From: an uncultured Blautia sp.
Lineage (GTDB): Bacteria > Bacillota > Clostridia > Lachnospirales > Lachnospiraceae
DNA: 20,807 bases
NCBI GenBank assembly: GCA_946538475.1
Contig: CAMNGN010000014.1
Location: 1 to 20,807 of the forward strand
Reading direction: 5' to 3'
Part shown: positions 15,399-20,807 of the stretch, piece after piece
Layout of the letters: every line of letters starts with the position of its first letter
Position numbering within the stretch: the first letter of the stretch is position 1
The notes under the pieces: generated by a model
Told to the model about the DNA's origin: nothing
Seen by the model: only the letters and a program-made list of their open reading frames with translations
Databases searched by the model: none
Made by a program: the position numbers and the translations under genes

Positions 15399-17879
15399 TC
15401 ACACGATCACATTCACCTCTTCAAGCATCATCTCCGAATCCACCGGAGGCCGCTTTTCTGTCCGGATACCGTACAGTTTGTTTACCGCAATGCGGAGCCC
15501 GCGGTAATCTTTTTTCCTGATACATTCGGCTCCCTGCCTGCGCAGTTCCTCAAATGCGGCTTTATCCTCGAAATCTCCCGGGTGGCTGACAAGATAATCG
15601 TAATGGAGCTCCACAATATCGTCATTATTCCACTGTGCCCGCGCGACTACGTGATCCATTTCTTTGATGAGTGTCTCAAAATCGGCCGAACCTGTCCTGA
15701 TCGCTATCCCGGCGCTTTCTTTCAGATTATCAAAGGCTGCCTGCCCGGCCGGCGAGGCGTAGTGCCTGACCTGATCGAACAGTCTGCACATGCGGTCAAG
15801 CTCCATCCTGCGCATTTCATGAAGGTGATCTTTTCGAATATAGGCAACGGTCTTGCGGCATTCCAGCAGCGTGCTTCTTGCTCCCTGGAGTGCCTCGGGG
15901 TCCTCGCTGTGCTGGGCGGTCTGTCTGACACGCTGCAGGCTTTTACGTGTCCTGTACAGGCGGATGTCCGTGATCTTCTGCGCGATCTCGGTCACTCTCT
16001 GCAGCAGGCGGTTTGCCTCGAGCAGGATCTCTTCGGCGTTCGAGAGTTCTTCTTTGCCGTCCATCGAGCTGTAGTAGTTGGACTTAGAAGCGGAGTATCC
16101 GATCGAAGGAATACGCACGCCCAGACGGATCGTGCCCGATTCTTCCACCTGATAGTCGCAGATGATCTCATCGCCCACGTTGACGATGCCCGAAGGCAGG
16201 TCGGCGCCCGGAATGCGGAAGGTACCGATATAACGGTTATCCTCGATGGGATCAGGGATCTCGCCTTCCCACAGAGTGAACAAAAGCGAGCCGTCGGAGC
16301 CTGCCAGCAGCTTTTTGCCGGCACGGAAGGTCACGCTGCCTTCTTTTGGAAGAGGATCGTTTGCATGGATCAGATAGACGGCGGTCGTTTCTCCGTCAAG
16401 GTTTCTGAGCGCCTTCACGGCGATCGAGTGCGAAGCCGGGATCGACTGTACAGAGGCAAGTGTACCTGTGATGACGACTCTCTCCTTCACCGGCCCATCT
16501 TGCGGCGCGTTTGTTTTACATATAGTCAGCAGAAAAGCGTGCTCTCCGGTCCCGGTGACCGGCACCTGCACCATAGTCCGGCCCGTGAAGATCACCGGCT
16601 CTGCGCGGTATTCGCCGTCCTCCGATTCTACGGTGACAGAGCGCTCCTCCTCATCGTCCGCGATGATCGCGATCCTTCCGGTGTCCGAAGCCGTGCGGGA
16701 CTCGTAATTCACTTTGAGCCCTTCTCCGATAGTGTGCGATGCGAGGGTCTCTTTTCTGGCGGGCACCTCTTTGTCCCAGTCGAGTGATTCCGCATATATG
16801 CTTGCCCCCTCGGCCACGGCGGTCATGGGGTTCATCTTTTCACCGAGCGGGATGTTCAGCTCAGCCGCTACGGCCTCCTGCAGGGGCAGGTATGCGCTCG
16901 GGCCACCGACAAACACGATCTGCGCGATGTCCGATGCGGTTACTCCTGCGCTCTTCATGACCTCACGCGTCACTTCGCAGGTCTGCTCTGCCGTGCTTGT
17001 CACGATCGGTTCCAGGTCCGCGCGCGTGAATGGGATATCCAGATAGATTTCCACGCCCGAAAGGTCCTGGGTGAGCACGACCTCCTCGTCGGCCTGTATG
17101 AAGGCAGAATCCGCCAGGGAAAGGGCGATCTTTGCCTGTTCGGCGGCATAAAGTGCCTGTCGCCTGAGTCTGGCGTAATCGGCTTCCTGCGCAAAATCTT
17201 CGGGAAGGTCAAACTGCTTTTTGAGCCACGGCACGATCTTTTCTTCGAAGATCCACAGGTCCCAGTCTCTTCCGCCGCACATCTCGCGGCCGCCCTGGGC
17301 CAGAAGGCTTACGCGTCCGGCAGTGTGCTCCGCCACCGAGACGTCAAAGGTGCCTCCGCCAAGATCGTAGACGATAAAGCTGCGGTCCTCGTTGTCCTTC
17401 TTCAGCACGCTCATGACCGCGGCCACCGGCTCCTGCATGAGCGCGGTGCGTCCGATCCCCGCCAGCCTTGCCGCTTCGAGGGTGGCGTCCTTCTTTACCT
17501 GGTTGAAGGCCGCGGGTACGGTGATCACCGTATATGTCTCCGGGTCTTTCCGTATTTCCTCCGGCAGATAGTTGAAGAGGTAGCGCAGAAGCTCGGCGCT
17601 GCATTCCACCGGCGTCATCTCGGTGCCGTTTTCCCCCAGTGAAAATGTCTTGTCAGTGCCCAGGAAGCGCTTGAAAAGCGTAGCGGAATTCTTCTCGTTT
17701 CCCGGCGCCATCTCGAAGGCCTTGCGCCCCAGGAATCTGCGTCCGCGGCGGTCTACGTAGATGGCTGACGGGGTTACATCGTTCTGATCGGGGCTTTTCA
17801 GCACATGCGTCTCTTTTCCGTCATAGGTGCATACCACGCTGTTGGTGGTTCCAAGATCAATGCCTACGTATGTTTTCAT
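15399..17879 (-). CDS. Noncanonical Hsp70 (DnaK-family) chaperone
   Basis: 826 residues, longer than DnaK (~610-640). ATPase domain ~1-370: phosphate loop 1 GIDLGTTNS (6-14), K70, EPVAAV (150-155), phosphate loop 2 YDLGGGTFDVS (171-181), adenosine loop VGGPSAY (324-330). The segment matching GDTHLGGEDFD reads GREMCGGRDWD (197-207), with D replaced by R198 and T by E199. The hydrophobic DnaK linker (VLLLDV-like) is absent; residues ~378-480 are an extra beta-rich region; a substrate-binding-like beta domain is ~483-595 (IGTFRIPG...). A long helical tail runs ~612-805. It is therefore not the housekeeping DnaK, and no CIRCE element is near. ATG 17879 follows GGAAGGGGG. First gene of the unit down to dtd, driven by the promoter at 17953-17981. 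Clients are unknown. Confidence 0.92.
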   Translation of the reverse strand: MKTYVGIDLGTTNSVVCTYDGKETHVLKSPDQNDVTPSAIYVDRRGRRFLGRKAFEMAPGNEKNSATLFKRFLGTDKTFSLGENGTEMTPVECSAELLRYLFNYLPEEIRKDPETYTVITVPAAFNQVKKDATLEAARLAGIGRTALMQEPVAAVMSVLKKDNEDRSFIVYDLGGGTFDVSVAEHTAGRVSLLAQGGREMCGGRDWDLWIFEEKIVPWLKKQFDLPEDFAQEADYARLRRQALYAAEQAKIALSLADSAFIQADEEVVLTQDLSGVEIYLDIPFTRADLEPIVTSTAEQTCEVTREVMKSAGVTASDIAQIVFVGGPSAYLPLQEAVAAELNIPLGEKMNPMTAVAEGASIYAESLDWDKEVPARKETLASHTIGEGLKVNYESRTASDTGRIAIIADDEEERSVTVESEDGEYRAEPVIFTGRTMVQVPVTGTGEHAFLLTICKTNAPQDGPVKERVVITGTLASVQSIPASHSIAVKALRNLDGETTAVYLIHANDPLPKEGSVTFRAGKKLLAGSDGSLLFTLWEGEIPDPIEDNRYIGTFRIPGADLPSGIVNVGDEIICDYQVEESGTIRLGVRIPSIGYSASKSNYYSSMDGKEELSNAEEILLEANRLLQRVTEIAQKITDIRLYRTRKSLQRVRQTAQHSEDPEALQGARSTLLECRKTVAYIRKDHLHEMRRMELDRMCRLFDQVRHYASPAGQAAFDNLKESAGIAIRTGSADFETLIKEMDHVVARAQWNNDDIVELHYDYLVSHPGDFEDKAAFEELRRQGAECIRKKDYRGLRIAVNKLYGIRTEKRPPVDSEMMLEEVNVIV

Positions 17880-17952
17880 AGTATATCCCCCTTCCGATTT
17901 GGTTGTTTACCATCAGTATAGACGGGTTTTGGCGGGTTTTTGTGCTTTTATT

Positions 17953-17981
17953 ATTATAATCAATTCTTTCGGGGCTGACAA
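17953..17981 (-). promoter_or_regulatory. Promoter of the Hsp70 operon with -35 in the palindrome
   Basis: On the minus strand TTGTCA (17981-17976, 5/6), exactly 17 bp, perfect TATAAT (17958-17953). Transcription would start near 17946, giving a ~67-base leader to the ATG at 17879. The -35 is part of the left end of the 108-bp palindrome, the -10 is outside it. Confidence 0.7.
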
Positions 17982-18082
17982 CAGTGGGGAAACACACGGG
18001 GAAAACACACGGGGACCGTCCCCGTGTGTTCAAAAGGACCGTCCCCGTGTGTTTTCCCCGTGTGTTTCCCCACTGTTGTCAG
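17975..18082. repeat. 108-bp palindrome with 42-bp perfect arms, REP-related core
   Basis: Arms 17975-18016 and 18041-18082 are perfect inverted copies around a 24-bp centre. Within it, 18004-18030 is a second palindrome (13-bp arms, one central C) and CCCCGTGTGTT occurs three times (18018-18030, 18041-18053, 18055-18066 regions). The core GGGGACGGTCC is close to GGGGACGGTTCC of the other two repeats, with different stem sequences. Both ends read TTGTCAG outward and form the -35 boxes of the two flanking promoters. Confidence 0.88.
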
Positions 18083-18104
18083 AATAGCCAAATTCCGGTA
18101 CAAT
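18076..18104 (+). promoter_or_regulatory. Promoter of the AI-2E-family gene with -35 in the palindrome
   Basis: TTGTCA (18076-18081, 5/6), exactly 17 bp, TACAAT (18099-18104, 5/6). Transcription would begin near 18111, ~36 bases before the ATG at 18147. The geometry mirrors the promoter on the other side of the palindrome. Confidence 0.65.
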
Positions 18105-18146
18105 AACCATAGTAATACCGGATTATTTATGGAAAGAAGGCTTGGC

Positions 18147-19313
18147 ATGAAGATCAAAAAAAACTGGTTTGAGAACAAATGGTTCGGTTATGCTTTCGCG
18201 CTTTGTACAGCGGTCCTTTTCTATGTTCTCCTGACACATTTCCATGTGCTCTGGAGGGGCATCAAGACGTTCCTCGGATTCTTCACCCCGGTCATCATCG
18301 GGGCTGTCTTTGCATATGCGATCAACCCGCTGGCGGACCTTTTTCAGAGGACACTATTCTGTAAGGTACGTGCCGAAAAAGCCCGGCGCACCGTCTCTGT
18401 CATCTTTGCGTTGGTATCGCTTGTCGTCTTTGTCGTGATCCTGCTGGTCGCGCTGATCCCGCAGATCATCGACAGTGTCGTCACTTTTGTTTCCAATATC
18501 GACACCTACGCCAACACCGTGCAGGGGCTGCTGAAACGGCTGAATGAGTATGCTGCCCGCTATAACGTCGACATTTCGAGCCTGATCAACATGGGCGACG
18601 ATCTGGTCGAAAACCTGAGTTCTACCCTGCCCCGTAACATCAACCGTATACTTAACACCTCCTACAGTATCGGTATGGGAGTGTTTAACGGAGTCATCGC
18701 GTTTATCCTTGCGATCTACTTTCTGATGGACAAGAGTCGTTTTGTCGCAGGCTCACGGCGCCTCACAAAAGCGATCTTCTCGCCTAAGCAGTATCAGCGA
18801 ATCGCAAATTTTTCCAACCGCTGCAACGACATCCTGATCCACTTTATCATTTACGATCTGCTGGACGGCCTGATCATCGGCTGCGCAAACCTGGTGTTCC
18901 ACCTGGTCTCGGGTGTGCCCTACGGCATCCTGATCTCCACCGTCGTCGGTGTGACGAACCTGGCACCTACCTTCGGCCCGATCCTCGGCGCGATCGTCGG
19001 CGCGTTCATCCTGGTGCTGGTGAATCCCTGGTACGCTCTGTGGTTCCTGATCTTTACGATCTGCCTGCAGACCGTTGACGGCTATATCCTTAAACCAAAG
19101 CTTTTCGGCGGACTCATGGGGGTTCCGGATGTGTGGATCCTCATCTGTATCATCGTAGGCGGACGAATGTTCGGCGTCTCCGGCATTCTTCTCGCCATTC
19201 CGTTTGCTGCCATCTCCGACTTCACCTACCGCGGCTGGCTGGACCGGCGCGAGGAGATGCGGAGTGCAGATAATGCAAATCAATCTGAGAAAGGAGCTGA
19301 TACCGATGGATGA
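18147..19313 (+). CDS. AI-2E transporter family (YdbI/PerM-like) membrane protein
   Basis: 388 residues from ATG 18147, chosen because AAGAAGG (18134-18140) lies six bases upstream. The frame is open back to 18024, inside the palindrome, and ATG 18129 lacks a ribosome site. About eight membrane segments, with a large soluble loop at ~108-170 and the family-type motifs TNLAPTFGPILGA (270-282) and DGYILKPKLFGG (311-322). The PF01594-type family includes E. coli TqsA (linked to AI-2 export) and Na+/H+ or efflux-like members, so the name does not prove quorum signalling. Its last 8 bp overlap the phosphoketolase start. The tail (~365-388) is charged and disordered. Confidence 0.9.
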   Translation: MKIKKNWFENKWFGYAFALCTAVLFYVLLTHFHVLWRGIKTFLGFFTPVIIGAVFAYAINPLADLFQRTLFCKVRAEKARRTVSVIFALVSLVVFVVILLVALIPQIIDSVVTFVSNIDTYANTVQGLLKRLNEYAARYNVDISSLINMGDDLVENLSSTLPRNINRILNTSYSIGMGVFNGVIAFILAIYFLMDKSRFVAGSRRLTKAIFSPKQYQRIANFSNRCNDILIHFIIYDLLDGLIIGCANLVFHLVSGVPYGILISTVVGVTNLAPTFGPILGAIVGAFILVLVNPWYALWFLIFTICLQTVDGYILKPKLFGGLMGVPDVWILICIIVGGRMFGVSGILLAIPFAAISDFTYRGWLDRREEMRSADNANQSEKGADTDG

Positions 19314-20807
19314 AAAAAACATCACCGTCTGCGAGGAAAAAGGACCCATCACAGACGAACTGCTTCAAAAAATGAACGCCTATTGGCGGGCAGCCAACTA
19401 TCTGTCCGCAGGCCAGCTTTACCTGCTCGAAAACCCGCTGCTCAAAAAGCCACTGACCAAGGACATGGTGAAGAAAAAAATAGTCGGCCACTGGGGAACT
19501 GTCCCGGGGCAGAACTTTATATATACTCACCTGAACCGTGCCATCAAACGGTATGATCTTAACATGATCTTCCTTTCCGGCCCCGGACACGGCGGAAACT
19601 TCTTTATCGCCAACACTTATCTGGAAGGAAGCTACAGCGAGATTTATCCGAACATCAGCCGCGATGAGGACGGAATGCAGAAACTGTTCAAGCAGTTCTC
19701 ATTCCCGGGCGGCGTTCCCAGCCACTGTGCGCCCGAGACTCCGGGTTCCATCAACGAGGGCGGCGAGCTCGGCTATTCCATCGCGCATGCATTCGGTGCT
19801 GTCTTTGACAATCCGGATCTCATCGCAACGGTCGCGGTAGGCGACGGCGAGGCAGAGACAGGCCCTCTTGCGACATCATGGCAGTGCAACAAATTCCTGA
19901 ATCCGATCTCGGACGGTGCGGTTCTTCCCATCCTTCACCTGAACGGATACAAGATCGCGAACCCCACACTTTTTGCTCGAATCTCTCATGAGGAGATCGA
20001 GGCATTCTTCAAGGGCAACGGCTGGAAACCTTACTTTGTCGAGGGCGACGATCCCATGACCATGCATCGCAAGATGGCCGAGACCATGGATATCGTGATC
20101 GAAGAGATCAAAGCCATTCAGAAGAAAGCCCGCGAAGAGAACGACGCGACCCGCCCGATCTGGCCGATGATCGTGCTCCGCACCCCCAAGGGATGGACCG
20201 GTCCAAAGGTCGTCGACGGCAAGCCCATCGAAAACAGCTTCCGCGCCCACCAGGTTCCGATCACCATGGAAAAACCCGAGCATCTTGGACTTCTGGATGA
20301 GTGGCTGAGGAGCTATCACGCTGAGGAGCTTTTCGACGAAAGCGGACGCCTCATCCCCGAGCTCGAAGCGCTTACACCCGACGGGAACAGACGTCTGGGC
20401 GCTAATCCGTACGCTAACGGCGGACTTCTGCTGCGCGATCTGCGTCTCCCGGATTTCCGCGACTACGCTTTTGATGTAAAACAGCACGGCGAAGTCGACG
20501 GCCAGGATATGATCGAGCTTGGCAAATTTGTCCGCGATATCTTCAAACTCAATGCAGAGTCCCGCAACTTCCGTATTTTCGGACCGGATGAGACCATGTC
20601 CAACCGTCTCAACCATGTGTTCGAGGCAGCTGAGAGAGACTGGAACGCCGAGAAGTACGACTCCGACGAGTTTCTTTCCACCGACGGACGTATCATGGAC
20701 TCGATGCTTTCCGAGCATATGTGCGAGGGCTGGCTCGAAGGCTATCTGCTTACCGGCCGCCACGGCTTCTTTGCCACCTATGAGGCCTTTGCCCGCATCA
20801 TCGACTC
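19306..20807 (+). CDS. xfp: Phosphoketolase (xylulose-5-P/fructose-6-P type), 3' end outside window
   Basis: The first 500 residues of a family usually ~790-830 long. Thiamine-diphosphate enzyme that splits xylulose 5-phosphate (or fructose 6-phosphate) with phosphate to acetyl phosphate plus glyceraldehyde 3-phosphate (or erythrose 4-phosphate). Seen: GHWGTVPGQNF (61-71), SGPGHGG (91-97), signature EGGELGY (151-157), signature ending in VGDGE with AETGP (178-186), and HLNGYKIANPT in the cofactor region. ATG 19306 has AAGGAG (19291-19296) nine bases upstream and overlaps the end of the membrane gene by 8 bp, so translation may be coupled. Substrate preference cannot be settled from this part; the symbol is by family. 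Confidence 0.95.
   Translation, partial: MDEKNITVCEEKGPITDELLQKMNAYWRAANYLSAGQLYLLENPLLKKPLTKDMVKKKIVGHWGTVPGQNFIYTHLNRAIKRYDLNMIFLSGPGHGGNFFIANTYLEGSYSEIYPNISRDEDGMQKLFKQFSFPGGVPSHCAPETPGSINEGGELGYSIAHAFGAVFDNPDLIATVAVGDGEAETGPLATSWQCNKFLNPISDGAVLPILHLNGYKIANPTLFARISHEEIEAFFKGNGWKPYFVEGDDPMTMHRKMAETMDIVIEEIKAIQKKAREENDATRPIWPMIVLRTPKGWTGPKVVDGKPIENSFRAHQVPITMEKPEHLGLLDEWLRSYHAEELFDESGRLIPELEALTPDGNRRLGANPYANGGLLLRDLRLPDFRDYAFDVKQHGEVDGQDMIELGKFVRDIFKLNAESRNFRIFGPDETMSNRLNHVFEAAERDWNAEKYDSDEFLSTDGRIMDSMLSEHMCEGWLEGYLLTGRHGFFATYEAFARIID

Noticed and set aside
15582..16787. 401-residue + strand frame opposite the Hsp70 gene
   Set aside because: Antisense to the substrate-binding half of the Hsp70; composition is that of a reversed coding strand.
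17990..18067. Repeated CCCCGTGTGTT blocks as a possible CRISPR array
   Set aside because: The copies are in inverted as well as direct order, about 11-13 bp long, with no regular spacers; they are parts of one palindrome.
18024..18146. Longer N-terminus for the AI-2E-family protein starting inside the palindrome
   Set aside because: The first ~40 codons translate repeat DNA, lie partly upstream of the mapped promoter, and lack a ribosome site; AAGAAGG marks ATG 18147.
18147..19313. Quorum-sensing (AI-2) exporter
   Set aside because: Membership in the AI-2E family does not establish AI-2 transport, and no luxS or lsr gene is present in the window.
19876..20763. 295-residue minus-strand frame at the right end
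   Set aside because: Antisense to the phosphoketolase, whose signatures and ribosome site are clear.

Overview
The window looks like chromosomal DNA of an anaerobic Firmicute of the class Clostridia, most like a Lachnospiraceae member. The reasons are strong AGGAGG-type ribosome binding sites, short sigma-A promoters with 17-bp spacers, moderate GC, large GGDEF/EAL and hybrid-kinase signalling proteins, and fermentative enzymes (phosphoketolase, Fe-dependent alcohol dehydrogenase, rhamnulose-1-phosphate aldolase). This placement is inference from gene content; there is no rRNA, tRNA, CRISPR array, phage gene or transposase gene in the window.

Layout. Bases 1-33 are the probable tail of an upstream + strand gene, followed by a 40-bp perfect palindrome acting as a two-way terminator. 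Bases 88-4220 (minus) hold an EstA-type esterase followed by a 1077-residue REC-GGDEF-EAL-membrane-GGDEF c-di-GMP protein. Diverging from them on + are a YbaK-type Cys-tRNA(Pro) deacylase and a 1026-residue CACHE hybrid histidine kinase with two receiver domains (4343-8010). Then come three minus-strand metabolic/transport genes: rhamnulose-1-phosphate aldolase (8113-8940), a CPA2-type cation/proton antiporter (9069-10355) and a small cupin (10420-10770). The cupin is divergent from a + strand iron-type alcohol dehydrogenase (10872-11999) and their promoters overlap. Bases 12051-17879 (minus) form a tight four-gene unit: noncanonical Hsp70, a single-pass membrane protein with TPR-like repeats, a J-like protein without an HPD motif, and D-aminoacyl-tRNA deacylase. 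Divergent from it on + are an AI-2E-family membrane protein and, overlapping it by 8 bp, a phosphoketolase cut by the window end.

Three intergenic regions carry related GGGGACGGT(T)CC palindromes, here called REP-like: a 95-bp inverted pair (8018-8112), a 36-bp single unit (9033-9068) and a 108-bp palindrome with 42-bp perfect arms (17975-18082). The first two end flush against the stop codon of the minus gene beside them. The third carries an outward-facing TTGTCA at each end, each exactly 17 bp from a good -10 box, so it appears to supply the -35 elements of both divergent transcription units.

The most system-like elements are the Hsp70/membrane-TPR/J-like operon and the outward-promoter palindrome in front of it. 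The signalling block (hybrid kinase plus the REC-headed c-di-GMP protein) may form a second functional pair, but this rests on proximity only. No gene-free stretch exceeds 300 bases; the longest (17880-18146) contains the palindrome and two promoters.
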